NCBI RefSeq assembly: GCF_004343305.1
Contig: NZ_SMAF01000009.1
Span: forward strand, 1-64,000
Length of the DNA: 64,000 nt
From: Pseudofulvimonas gallinarii
GTDB taxonomy: Bacteria; Pseudomonadota; Gammaproteobacteria; Xanthomonadales; UBA2363
Reading direction: 5' to 3'
Position numbers and translations under genes: made by a program
The notes under the pieces: model-generated
What the model was told of the DNA's origin: nothing
What the model saw: the letters and a program-made list of their open reading frames with translations, nothing else
Database searches by the model: none
Shown: positions 7,917 to 18,856 of the stretch, piece by piece
How the letters are laid out: every line of letters starts with the position of its first letter
Position numbering within the stretch: the first letter of the stretch is position 1

Positions 7917-9134
7917 TCATTGCCAGCCGATGATCCGGCTGGCGAAGTCGTGGACGAACTGCAGTTGCACCGGACTCTGGATGGCACCCGCCCGTGCCGC
8001 GCGCACGCGCGCGATCGCGCGATCGGCGCTGTCGCCCATCCACGCGAGGATCGCGGCCAGCGCCGTGCCGGTGCGTCCGAGTCCGCCGCGGCAATGCACG
8101 GCGAGCCCGCGGTTCTGGCGCAGCTGGCCTTCGGCGAAGCGGCACAGGGCCACCCCCTGGTCGAAGGTCGGTGCCGCCATGTCGCGAACGGGAACGTGAT
8201 GGAAGGCCAGGCCGCTGCGCTTGAGCGGCTCCAGCGGATAGACACGCCGTTCCTCCATGCACACCAGCGTGCGCACGCCAGCGTCGCCGAGGTGTCGGCA
8301 CTGCTGGTCCGGATCGTTCACCAGGCCGGGCCGGCTCATGCCGCACAGCAGGCCGCGCTCCACCCACCACAGGCCGTCGGCTCCGGCGCCGCTCCTTTCG
8401 CGCGGCGGTGACAGGTTGCAGTAGCCGGTCTGCACGTAGTGGCGGCCGGCCGTCGTCGCCGGCGTGGAGAAAAAGGTCGCGGTCGGCGCGCATTCCTGGA
8501 TGCGGCCACCGGCGAGCAGGGCGGTGTGGCCGCCCAGGGCCAGGCAGTCGCGACGGTTGTGCGTCACCATCACCACCGTCGCGCGCGCCGACAGTTCGCG
8601 CACGCGCTGGCGCAGCCGTTCGACATGGGCCTCGTCCAGGTCGGCGGTCGGCTCGTCGAGCAGATACAGGTCACCCGGCTGCGCCATCGCCGCCAGGCGA
8701 CGCAACAGCCGCGACAGACCGGGTGACAGCCTGCCGGCGGGGAGTCCGATGTCGGCGGGATTGCCGCCCGCCTCACGGATCCACGTCGCGGTGACGTCCG
8801 GGGACACGCCGTGGCATTCCTGCATCTGCACCGCGACGACGGCCGCCGGGTCGAGTCGCGCGTGCTGCGGCAACCACACCGTCCGGACCTTTCCCGAAGC
8901 CAGGTCGGCACCGCCAAGACAGGCGTAGCCGCAGGCCACGCGCGTGTCCGCATCCGCCGGGCGTGCCAGCGCCATCAGCAGACTGGATTTGCCGGCGCCT
9001 CCCGCGCCGACAACCAGCAGGATGCCCGGATGGTCGCCCCGCATGCAGACATCGCGTGCGACCATGCCGTTGCCCCGACGGACTTCAACTCCCTGAAGCT
9101 GGAACACCGTCCTTCCTTGCCTGTTCGACCCCAT
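7917..9134 (-). CDS. ABC-type ATPase fused to a dual-specificity phosphatase
   Basis: A 405-residue two-domain protein. Residues 1-225 are an ABC nucleotide-binding domain with Walker A GAGGAGKSS (43-51), Walker B LYLLDEPTADLD (156-167) and H-loop His192 (VTHNRRD). The signature motif is degenerate: LSPGLSRL (136-143) instead of LSGGQ. Residues 230-405 are a cysteine phosphatase with the loop HCRGGLGRTGT (347-357; Cys348, Arg354) and a candidate general acid Asp318 (VRDMAAP). There are no membrane segments and no permease gene nearby, so it is unlikely to be a transporter subunit. It is the first gene of the roadblock/GTPase operon and is divergent from a LuxR-type regulator. The frame extends to a GTG at 9242, but 9134 begins just before the ABC fold. 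Confidence 0.85.
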   Translation of the reverse strand: MGSNRQGRTVFQLQGVEVRRGNGMVARDVCMRGDHPGILLVVGAGGAGKSSLLMALARPADADTRVACGYACLGGADLASGKVRTVWLPQHARLDPAAVVAVQMQECHGVSPDVTATWIREAGGNPADIGLPAGRLSPGLSRLLRRLAAMAQPGDLYLLDEPTADLDEAHVERLRQRVRELSARATVVMVTHNRRDCLALGGHTALLAGGRIQECAPTATFFSTPATTAGRHYVQTGYCNLSPPRERSGAGADGLWWVERGLLCGMSRPGLVNDPDQQCRHLGDAGVRTLVCMEERRVYPLEPLKRSGLAFHHVPVRDMAAPTFDQGVALCRFAEGQLRQNRGLAVHCRGGLGRTGTALAAILAWMGDSADRAIARVRAARAGAIQSPVQLQFVHDFASRIIGWQ

Positions 9135-9210
9135 TGACACCCGCGCCTGGAACCGAGCCGAAGCGGGGTGCGATGGCTGGACGATACTTGGGGTGCGCGT
9201 GGGCGAACCA

Positions 9211-9225
9211 TCGGGAGATTCCCTA
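9211..9225. promoter_or_regulatory. 15-bp palindrome, copy 1 (predicted regulator-binding site)
   Basis: TCGGGA-GAT-TCCCTA, one mismatch from a perfect 6-3-6 inverted repeat. It lies 77 bases upstream of the ABC-phosphatase start, and about 43 bases upstream of the transcription start implied by a TATCGT -10-like element (9186-9181, minus strand). A near-identical copy lies 145 bp away. Confidence 0.6.
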
Positions 9226-9355
9226 AAGTCACAGTCGTTCACAACGATTCGCCGTCAGGCGGCCAGCGTTCGTCGCGCGCCGCGCCAGGCGCGCGAAGAC
9301 CGGCACGCGCGCCCGGAAGCGACATGGCCGACAATCGCGGCTGCTACGGCCGGTA

Positions 9356-9370
9356 TAGGGAGATTCCCTA
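9356..9370. promoter_or_regulatory. 15-bp palindrome, copy 2 (predicted regulator-binding site)
   Basis: TAGGGA-GAT-TCCCTA, a perfect 6-3-6 inverted repeat, 54 bases upstream of the LuxR-type regulator gene. Together with copy 1 it places one operator before each of two divergent genes, which suggests control by the adjacent NarL/LuxR-type protein. Confidence 0.65.
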
Positions 9371-9424
9371 TTCTCCGCACGGCTGAAGCGGTATTCGATA
9401 GCCCCGACTGGGGCTGGATCAATC

Positions 9425-10177
9425 ATGGCGCGTGAGCAACACCACATTTCACATGGACAGGCCAGTACGCCGCCGTCCGTCATGAAACCCGGCAGCGCCG
9501 CCTCGCGTGGCACCGTCGCCGTCGCCACCGACTCCGCGCTGGTCGAGCGTGGCCTGGTCCAACTCATCAACGAACAGCCGCAACTGAGGTTCGCGGGCGG
9601 CGCACGCAGCCTGCGCGCCGTGCCCGGCCTGCTGGCGCGCTCGCATCCGGATGTGCTCGTCCTCGACATGCGGCTGCTCGATGACATGCCGGCCCGCAGC
9701 ATGCCCACGGCGAACATGCCGCGCGTGCTGCTGTTGTCCCATCGTCGCTACGCCTGCATCGATGCCGAGCGCCTGCAGCCCCATACCTGCACCACCTTCC
9801 ACCTGGCCTCGCCGGAATCGGAGATCGCCGCGGCGCTGCTGACGCTGTACGACTGCGAGCGCAAGGCGCCCGCCTCGCCCGACTGCAACCACTGCCCGGC
9901 CCGGCGGCGGCTGCGTCGCCCGAAGCCCGCGCTGTCGGCGCGCGAGTGCGCGGTGTTCGAGCGCATCGGCCACGGCGACAGCAACCGCGCCATGGCCGGG
10001 CGGCTGGGCATCAGCGTGAAGACGGTGGAAGCGCATCGCGAGAACATCAAGGCCAAGCTTGGCCTGGATTCGCGGCATGCGCTGGTATCGGCGGCGATCG
10101 CCTGGCTCAAAGGCGACCTCGACCTGGCGACGCTCAACCCGGCGCCGCGCGAACGCGGTCGCCTGCCACCGGGCTGA
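9425..10177 (+). CDS. NarL/LuxR-type response regulator with atypical receiver
   Basis: A 250-residue regulator. The N-terminal half follows the receiver pattern (VAVATDSALVERGLVQLI, then HPDVLVLDMRLLDD, whose Asp is the likely phosphoacceptor) but lacks the acidic pair after strand 1 and an obvious conserved Lys, so ordinary phosphorylation is doubtful. A Cys-rich linker (CERKAPASPDCNHCPARRR) precedes a typical LuxR/GerE helix-turn-helix (SARECAVFERIGHGDSNRAM, GRLGISVKTVEAHRENIKAK) at about 175-225. No histidine kinase gene is adjacent. It is divergent from the ABC-phosphatase operon, with two palindromes between them. An internal ATG at 9482 is an alternative start. Confidence 0.85.
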   Translation: MAREQHHISHGQASTPPSVMKPGSAASRGTVAVATDSALVERGLVQLINEQPQLRFAGGARSLRAVPGLLARSHPDVLVLDMRLLDDMPARSMPTANMPRVLLLSHRRYACIDAERLQPHTCTTFHLASPESEIAAALLTLYDCERKAPASPDCNHCPARRRLRRPKPALSARECAVFERIGHGDSNRAMAGRLGISVKTVEAHRENIKAKLGLDSRHALVSAAIAWLKGDLDLATLNPAPRERGRLPPG

Positions 10178-10207
10178 AACCGCCAACAGGCAACCCGCGC
10201 GATGGCC

Positions 10208-11389
10208 TCAGCCGGCCGCGCGTTCCTCCAGGATCGCCACCGCCGGCAGCGTCTTGCCTTCGAGGAATTCGAGGAAGGCGCCACCCCCGGTCGAGATGTA
10301 GGACAGTTTCGACTCGATGCCGTACTTCTCGACGGCGGCGACGGTGTCGCCACCACCGGCGATGGAGAAGGCATCGCTGGCGGCGATCGCGCGCGCCATC
10401 GCTTCGGTGCCCTTGCCGAAGGCATCGAACTCGAATACGCCGACCGGCCCGTTCCAGACCACGGTGCCGGCACGCTTGATCAGCTCGCCGTAGCGCAGGG
10501 CCGTTTCCGGACCGATGTCGAGCACCATTTCATCGGCGCCGATGGCCTTGGCCGACTTCACCGTCGCGCGTGCGTCGGCCTTGAACTCGTCGGCGACGAC
10601 GACATCGCTGGGAATGGGAATCTCGGTGCCGCGCTCGGCCGCCAGTGCGAGGATCTTCTTCGCCGCCGGGATGAGGTCCGGTTCGTACAGCGACTTGCCG
10701 ACCAGGAAGCCGGACGCGGCAAGGAAGGTGTTGGCGATGCCGCCACCGACGATCAGCATGTCGACCTTCTGCACCAGCGTTTCCAGCAGCTCCAGCTTGG
10801 TCGACACCTTGGAGCCGGCGACGATTGCCAGCACCGGCGGCTTCGGGTCCGTCAATGCCTTCGCCAGCGCATCCAGCTCGGCCGCGAGCAGCGGGCCGGC
10901 AACGGCGACCGGCGCGTACTTCGCCACGCCATGCGTCGACGCCTGCGCACGATGCGCCGTGCCGAAGGCATCCATGACGAAGACATCGCACAGCGCCGCC
11001 ATGCGGCGGGCCAGCGTCTCGTCGTCCTTGCCCTCACCCTTGTTGAAACGGACGTTCTCCAACAACACGACCTGGCCCGGCTCGACCTCGACCCCGTCGA
11101 GCCAGTCGGTCACCAGCGGCACCTCGGCCTGCAGGGCTTCACCCAGCCACCGGGCGACCGGTGCCAGGCTGTAGGCCGGATCGAAGACGCCCTCGGCCGG
11201 ACGGCCCAGGTGCGACATGACCAGCACGCGCGCTCCGGCATCGCGGGCCGCGCGCAGCGTCGGCAGTGCCGCTTCCAGGCGCTGCGTGGCGGTGATCCCG
11301 CCTTCCGGCGACAGCGGCACGTTCAGGTCCTCGCGGATCAGCACGCGCTTGCCGGCCAGATCGATTTCGCTCATTCGCTTGAAGGTCAT
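10208..11389 (-). CDS. pgk: phosphoglycerate kinase
   Basis: A 393-residue glycolytic enzyme that transfers the phosphate of 1,3-bisphosphoglycerate to ADP. The N-terminus [14 protein letters not shown], the substrate-binding [18 protein letters not shown], the [10 protein letters not shown] hinge (GSKVSTK) and the C-terminal nucleotide-binding [13 protein letters not shown] and [14 protein letters not shown] are all present. The ATG at 11389 is preceded by AAGGTAG; the ATG at 11374 ([10 protein letters not shown]) is equally compatible with family alignments. The upstream open frame is not conserved-looking and was left out. It converges with the regulator gene ending at 10177. Confidence 0.97.
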   Translation of the reverse strand: MTFKRMSEIDLAGKRVLIREDLNVPLSPEGGITATQRLEAALPTLRAARDAGARVLVMSHLGRPAEGVFDPAYSLAPVARWLGEALQAEVPLVTDWLDGVEVEPGQVVLLENVRFNKGEGKDDETLARRMAALCDVFVMDAFGTAHRAQASTHGVAKYAPVAVAGPLLAAELDALAKALTDPKPPVLAIVAGSKVSTKLELLETLVQKVDMLIVGGGIANTFLAASGFLVGKSLYEPDLIPAAKKILALAAERGTEIPIPSDVVVADEFKADARATVKSAKAIGADEMVLDIGPETALRYGELIKRAGTVVWNGPVGVFEFDAFGKGTEAMARAIAASDAFSIAGGGDTVAAVEKYGIESKLSYISTGGGAFLEFLEGKTLPAVAILEERAAG

Positions 11390-11590
11390 AAGGTGACTAC
11401 CTTGTTTCGGATGGGAGTAAGGTGGCGACGCGCCGGCCCCGTCCGGCCAGTCGCAGGCAGACGGCGAATGGTAGTGCATGCCCACCCGTACGGACCCGCG
11501 ATCCGGACACAGGCAGCCCGTGGACAGGCTTGCGCAAATCCGTCCAGACGCACTTGCAAAATCTGCAGGATGAGGACGGAAACGGGACAA

Positions 11591-12082
11591 ATGGCACTTG
11601 AAAACAGGCCGAAGCGGGAGCAGTCTGCCGCCATGCTGCCAGCCCGCCTCGCCATCACGTTCATGTTGGCACTCAGCCTGCCGATTTCCGGCAGCGTCTG
11701 GGCGCAAGGTCCGCTGCCCGACAATCTCGACAACGTGAATTACGCGGGCATCGAAGGCGGCAGCGGTTCCGACCGCGACGCCTCACCGGAAGGCCCGGCG
11801 CGTGCCGGCGACGATAGCAACGGCGACTGCGACCACCACGACGACGGTCCGACCGTCCCGGCAGTGAACGACGGTGGCAAGGCCCCTTCGCGCCAGGCAC
11901 CCGGCAATCCGCACGGCTGCTGCGCCGACGGCAACTGCCCCTGCCCGCCGCCGATCGGCAAGGGCATGGCCATCGGGCCGGCGCATCTGGCATCCAACCG
12001 GTCAGCGACGCCGTACCCGCCCGTAGCCGTTCCGGTGTCCACCGACCCCTATGGCGCTGCCCTGAGGCCGCCCATTTTCTGA
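11591..12082 (+). CDS. small secreted Cys/His/Asp-rich protein, possible metal binder
   Basis: A 163-residue protein with a signal peptide (hydrophobic core [19 protein letters not shown]) and a mature part that is Gly/Asp/Pro-rich and probably disordered. It has a candidate metal-binding acidic-His patch (DCDHHDD) and a Cys cluster ([11 protein letters not shown]). I know no family for it. It heads a same-strand group with a TolC-like lipoprotein and a multicopper oxidase, so a role in periplasmic copper handling is plausible by context only. A second start at 11633 gives a compact 24-residue signal peptide and may be the true one. It ends LRPPIF, reminiscent of the LFRPPISV end of the small protein in the czc cluster (33498-33851). 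Confidence 0.6.
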   Translation: MALENRPKREQSAAMLPARLAITFMLALSLPISGSVWAQGPLPDNLDNVNYAGIEGGSGSDRDASPEGPARAGDDSNGDCDHHDDGPTVPAVNDGGKAPSRQAPGNPHGCCADGNCPCPPPIGKGMAIGPAHLASNRSATPYPPVAVPVSTDPYGAALRPPIF

Positions 12083-12315
12083 GCCGCACGCGCGCGGCCC
12101 GTACGCATTCCTGAGCCCGCCTGCCCGCGAAGCTGGCGCATCAGGTCCATCCGTACCATTCTCTGTCGCGCCCTGCCGCCGCACCGCGGCGGACGCCCGC
12201 GCCTGGACACGCCGACTGCAGGACAGCGCCGCACCCGCGGCACTGTCGCGCAGCCCGGCCGACCGGCACCGTGCTGGACAACCGGAGCACCGGAAACGGT
12301 GCCTGCGACACTGCC

Positions 12316-13731
12316 ATGACATCGACCTTCAGATCCGGCCGCGGCGGGCTTGCGTGCATCGCGCTCTGCCTGCTGGCTGCCTGCTCCACGCTGCCCCGGA
12401 ACGGCGGCCGCGACCAGCTTGATGCGCTGCTTGCCGGACGGACGCCACCGCTCCAGTCCGGAAGCAGCGGATCCACCGACCTGCGCGCCGCCTTGTCCGG
12501 GCCGCTCGATCCCGAGGCCGCGGTCGCCCTGGCCTGGCGGGAAAGCCCGCGCATCCGCCTGCTGCTGGCGGAACTGGGCCTGGCCAGCGCCGATCTCTTC
12601 GAATCCGGCCGCCTGCGCAACCTGACGCTGTCGGCCGGACGCATGGGCGGCAGCGACGGCACCACCACCCTCGGCATCGGGCTGCTGCTGGGCGACCTTG
12701 TGACCCTGCCGGCGCGCAGCCGGATCGGCCGGCAGCGCTGGCAGGCGGCGCTGGCGCAGACTGCGCAGGCATTGGTCGACGAAGCCGCCGCCACGCGCAC
12801 CGACTGGATCCGCCATGTCGCCGCGGTGCAGGTCGCCGAACTGCGGGAAGCCGTCGCGGAGGCCGCGGCGCTGTCCGCGGAACTGGCCGCGCGATTCCAC
12901 GCCGCCGGCAATATCAGCGCGCTGCAACTGGCGCGCGAGCAGGCGGCCGCGAGCCTGGCGCGGACCGAGGCGGCGCGTGCGCGCAGCGAACGCTTCGCCA
13001 CGCGCATGGCGCTGGCCGAACGCCTCGGGCTGGCCGGACGCAGCAACGCCTGGCGCACGCCGGCGCGCCTGCCGCTGCCACCGCTGGCCGACCCGGACCT
13101 TGACACGGTGCTGTCGCAAGCAGGACAACAGCGCCACGACCTGGCCGCGGCGAACGCCCTGCTGGCCGCCGACCAGTCGGCCGCCAGCCTCGCCCGCAGC
13201 CTGGCCTGGCTGGGCGGGATCGAGTTCGGCTTCGAACGCGAGCGCGAGGACGGCGAACGCAGGAGTGGACCGCACCTGTCGCTGCAACTGCCCCTGTTCC
13301 AGCAGGGACAGGCGCAACGCACGCGCGCCACTGCCCTGCGCGACATGGCACGCGAGCGCGTTGCGCTGCTGCAGCTGCAGCTGCAGCGGGAAGTGCGCAG
13401 CGGGCTGGAGCGACTGGCGACCCAGCGCGCGATCATCGCCACCTTCCGCGATGCCCTGATCCCGCAGCGCGAAGCCATCGTCGCGCGCGAACAGGAGCGC
13501 TACAACTTCATGCTGATCGGCGTCTTCGAACTGATCCAGGCGCGGCAGCAGGAATACGACGCCTACCAGGCCTACATCGAGGCGATCCGCGATTACTGGC
13601 TGCATCGCGTCGAACTGGCGCGCGTCGCCGGCGGCGTGCTGCCTGGGGACGACACGCCCAGCGGCGAAGCACCGGCGCTGGACGACCTGCTCGGCCCGCC
13701 CGGCGACCACGACCCCCATCACCACCATTGA
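12316..13731 (+). CDS. TolC-family outer-membrane efflux lipoprotein
   Basis: A 471-residue outer-membrane-factor-like protein. The N-terminus has a lipoprotein signal ending in LLAAC (lipidated Cys at about 23). Two long coiled-coil halves follow, rich in Ala/Arg/Glu with heptad character (for example LREAVAEAAALSAELAARFH and ARERVALLQLQLQREVRSGL), and the ending includes FELIQARQQEYDAYQAYIEA, a phrase typical of TolC/OprM proteins. The C-terminus is His-rich (DHDPHHHH), suggesting metal contact. It is followed after 10 bases by the multicopper oxidase gene. No inner-membrane RND pump is adjacent, so it either serves a pump encoded elsewhere or belongs to the oxidase-type copper system. Confidence 0.87.
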   Translation: MTSTFRSGRGGLACIALCLLAACSTLPRNGGRDQLDALLAGRTPPLQSGSSGSTDLRAALSGPLDPEAAVALAWRESPRIRLLLAELGLASADLFESGRLRNLTLSAGRMGGSDGTTTLGIGLLLGDLVTLPARSRIGRQRWQAALAQTAQALVDEAAATRTDWIRHVAAVQVAELREAVAEAAALSAELAARFHAAGNISALQLAREQAAASLARTEAARARSERFATRMALAERLGLAGRSNAWRTPARLPLPPLADPDLDTVLSQAGQQRHDLAAANALLAADQSAASLARSLAWLGGIEFGFEREREDGERRSGPHLSLQLPLFQQGQAQRTRATALRDMARERVALLQLQLQREVRSGLERLATQRAIIATFRDALIPQREAIVAREQERYNFMLIGVFELIQARQQEYDAYQAYIEAIRDYWLHRVELARVAGGVLPGDDTPSGEAPALDDLLGPPGDHDPHHHH

Positions 13732-13741
13732 GGCCGACGCC

Positions 13742-15109
13742 ATGAACCTGACCCGACGCGCCCTGCTGCTCGGCGCCGGCGCCGCCGCGCTGGCCCCGGC
13801 CATCGCCCGTCCGCAACCGGAAACCCGCCCCGGCATCGGCATCGCCCACGATCCGCCACGCGACCGCCGCTTCGCCTACACGCCGGTACGCACGCCGAAT
13901 GGCTGGACGCTGCCTTACCGCATGAACGACGGCGTCAAGGAATTCCACCTCGTCGCCGAGGAAATCGAGCATGAATTCGCGCCCGGCACGCGCGCCGTCT
14001 GCTGGGGCTACAACGGCACCACGCCCGGCCCGACCATCGAGGTCGTCGAGGGCGACCGCGTGCGCATCTTCGTCACCAACCACCTGCCCGAGCACACCAC
14101 CATCCACTGGCACGGCCTGCTGATTCCCAGCGGCATGGATGGCGTCGGCGGCCTGACGCAGCCGCACATCAGGCCGGGTGAAACCTGGGTCTACGAATTC
14201 ACCATGCGCCAGCACGGCACGCACATGTACCACCCGCATGCCGACGAGATGGTGCAGATGGCGATGGGCATGATGGGCCTGTTCATCATCCATCCGCGTG
14301 CCGGCGAACCGCGGCGCATCGACCGCGACTACGCCATCCTGCTGCACAACTGGGCCCTGCACCCGGGTACCTCGCGACCCGATCCGTCGGTGATGACCGA
14401 CTTCGACCTGTGGACCTTCAACTCCAAGGTGTTCCCCGCCATCGAGCCACTGGTCGCGCGCAGCGGCGAGCGTGTGCGCGTGCGCATCGGCAACCTGTCG
14501 ATGTGGAACCACCCCATCCACATGCATGGCGTGCAGTTCGACGTCACCGGCGGTGACGGCGGACGCCTGCCGCGCGCGCAGTGGCGCAGGGAAGTCACCG
14601 AGATCGTCGGCGTCGGCCAGATGCGCGACCTGGAATTCACCGCCGTGCCGGGCGACTGGGCCTTCCACTGCCACATGTCGCACCACGTCATGGGCCCCAT
14701 GGGCCACGGGATACCGAACACGCTGGGCGTCGACCAGGCCGGCATCGAGGATCGCATCCGCCGCATCCTGCCCGGCTATATGGCGATGGGCGAAACCGGC
14801 ATGGCCGACCACCAGGGCCACACCGACAGCGGCCACATGCGCGGACCGGACAATACGCTGGCGATGATGGCCGGCAAGGGGCCGTTCGGAAACATCGAAA
14901 TGGGCGGCATGTTCACCGTCATCAAGGTACGCGACGACCTCGCGGCCGGCGATTACCGCGATCCGGGCTGGTACACGCATCCGGCCGGCGAGCAGGCGCG
15001 CAAGGTCAGCGACGTGCCTGGCATTGGCGAGCCGGTCCGCCGCGGAACACCGCGCGCCGACGCAGCGCGGGACGATCTGCCGCGCGCGCACCGGCAGCAC
15101 CGCCATTGA
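13742..15109 (+). CDS. multicopper oxidase (Tat-exported, CopA/laccase-like)
   Basis: A 455-residue oxidase. The N-terminus LTRRALLLGAGAAALAPAIA is a plausible twin-arginine signal. All copper-ligand motifs are present: HWHGLLIPSGMDG, HGTHMYHPHADEM, HPIHMHGVQFDV and the type-1/type-3 motif HCHMSHHVMGPMGHG. A Met/His-rich stretch lies near residues 340-390 (GYMAMGETGMADHQGHTDSGHM in part). Such enzymes oxidise Cu(I) or phenolics in the periplasm and reduce oxygen to water; with the neighbouring TolC-like and Cys/His-rich proteins, copper detoxification is the best guess. Its C-terminal tail is basic and His-rich (HRQHRH). Confidence 0.92.
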   Translation: MNLTRRALLLGAGAAALAPAIARPQPETRPGIGIAHDPPRDRRFAYTPVRTPNGWTLPYRMNDGVKEFHLVAEEIEHEFAPGTRAVCWGYNGTTPGPTIEVVEGDRVRIFVTNHLPEHTTIHWHGLLIPSGMDGVGGLTQPHIRPGETWVYEFTMRQHGTHMYHPHADEMVQMAMGMMGLFIIHPRAGEPRRIDRDYAILLHNWALHPGTSRPDPSVMTDFDLWTFNSKVFPAIEPLVARSGERVRVRIGNLSMWNHPIHMHGVQFDVTGGDGGRLPRAQWRREVTEIVGVGQMRDLEFTAVPGDWAFHCHMSHHVMGPMGHGIPNTLGVDQAGIEDRIRRILPGYMAMGETGMADHQGHTDSGHMRGPDNTLAMMAGKGPFGNIEMGGMFTVIKVRDDLAAGDYRDPGWYTHPAGEQARKVSDVPGIGEPVRRGTPRADAARDDLPRAHRQHRH

Positions 15110-15674
15110 GGGATACGCGTAGACACCATGGCAGCGATGACCGCCCCCCCCTGTCGGATCAATGACCATGGCGGCTGACGCAAGTGAGCGGCGCAATGCT
15201 CGCCTTGCCGGGGCCAACGCATTGAGACCACCGGTGGAAGACCGGTGCGATGCGCTGCAAACCTGCGCACGTACACACGAAAACCTGCGTCGGCCAGGCA
15301 AGAAGCGGGCAGGATGCCCGCGCCTCTGCAGGGCCCCATCCGGCCTGGCGGGTGGCGGGCGGAAATGTCGCGCCACAGGCGCGAGCGGCCGCAGGGATGC
15401 GGCCGACCGGAGCGACGCGCCAGGGATGGCGCGCCGCGCAGGCCCGACCGCCGCACGCGAACCGCACGGGCAGGAGGCCCGGGCGGCAGGCCGGCTGGGG
15501 TGTCCTTCTCTTTGGTTACTTTCTCTTGGACAAGCAAGAGAAAGTAACCCGTGCGCCACGGACTGCGCACGGAAAAAGCCACGGAAGGCACCCCGATCAC
15601 ATTCCCCGCCGCTACCAACCGCAGCAACACGCATTGCCATGCTGTGATGCGTGGCGAAGCTTGAGGATCGGGCG
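15110..15674. other. 565-base intergenic region without a convincing gene
   Basis: Between the oxidase and tex I see no supported coding sequence; the open frames here have arginine-rich, non-conserved translations. The region is GC-rich, with short inverted repeats (for example ACCACCGGTGG-like around 15230) and, near its right end, a long perfect hairpin described separately. The composition resembles the repetitive intergenic spacers of Xanthomonadales. Confidence 0.6.
15514..15549. repeat. perfect 15-bp inverted repeat, recurrent Xanthomonadales-type hairpin
   Basis: GGTTACTTTCTCTTG, a 6-base loop GACAAG, and CAAGAGAAAGTAACC. I recall this element as recurring between genes in Xanthomonas/Lysobacter relatives, where it produces spurious short ORFs. 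It lies downstream of both the oxidase (+) and tex (-), so it may end transcription from either side. There is no U-tract. Confidence 0.8.
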
Positions 15675-18047
<2,373 letters not shown>

Positions 18048-18856
18048 CAGCGATTTCCGGCTATCCATAACGACGCCGGGCCGTCATGGCGGCCCGGGTC
18101 GCGAAGTCTAGCGCGGATGTCCGCCATGCCGGCCAGCCGCGCACCTCGCACGGCGCACTGCCTGCGACGCCCGGGCGGCGCTGGCCCTTGGGCGTTGCCG
18201 CCGCGTCCGGCGCGCGCGACTGCGGCAAAGCCGCGGACAGCGGCTACCCGGCGCGGGCCGGGCGGCCGATCGGCCACCAGGCGGCCGTCACGACGGCTTC
18301 GAGGTGACGATGCTGCCCCACGGCGAAGGCGAAGCCGAAAGGCCGAGGTCGTGAACGGGTCGGACATCAGGGCACGTTCGCTGGAGAACACCTGGTGTCC
18401 CGTGCCAGCCGCCTGTGACACGGCATTCGCGGAAGGCCGCAACTCCGGTCCGGACTGAGGCGCGCCTTCCTTCTGGCCGGTGCGCGGACGGTGACCATGA
18501 GCCCGTGGCGCATCGACGACGTCACGACCGCCCCATGGATGCGGGCGCTGCATGGCACATGCTTCGTCGACGGCAGGGACATGCCCGCGCCGGTCCATAG
18601 CGCACGGCGCGTCGTCCATGAGGCACGACGCGCTGCCGGGCAATCGACGCCTCCGAATTTCCGGGCCGCTTTAATTGCCGCAGGCGACTGGCGTTGAACG
18701 ATGCCGTCGCGCGCATGCTGTTTCCCGCGCCGCCGGGTCGGCAATGGAGATCGCTTGCCGGCAACCCGTCGCCCGGTGCGGAAAGCCGTGGCACACGCGC
18801 GGTCGCAGGCCGTTGCATACGCAACAAACGACATCCGTCCAGAACAGGGGAAAAGC
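18048..18856. other. 809-base region without a supported gene
   Basis: Open frames exist on both strands here (for example minus 18643-18047), but their translations are Arg/Pro/Ala-rich, lack a ribosome-binding site and show no recognisable motif. Near the right end, AGGGGAAAAGC is the ribosome-binding site of the next gene. The length is unusual for this compact stretch, and an unrecognised RNA or decayed gene cannot be excluded. Confidence 0.5.

Noticed and set aside
7917-9134. ABC transporter ATPase subunit.
   Set aside because: No permease or binding protein is adjacent, the signature motif is degenerate and the protein is fused to a phosphatase.
10202-11590. Long + strand frame running through pgk into the small secreted protein gene.
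   Set aside because: It is antisense to pgk for most of its length; only the last part, from 11591 or 11633, has a signal peptide and sensible composition.
11390-11707. Upstream extension of pgk giving a 499-residue protein.
   Set aside because: Phosphoglycerate kinase is about 390 residues and the added N-terminal translation is not family-like.
15162-15647. Several overlapping short frames around the GGTTACTTTCTCTTG hairpin.
   Set aside because: They are the usual spurious translations of this repeat, with no start signals.
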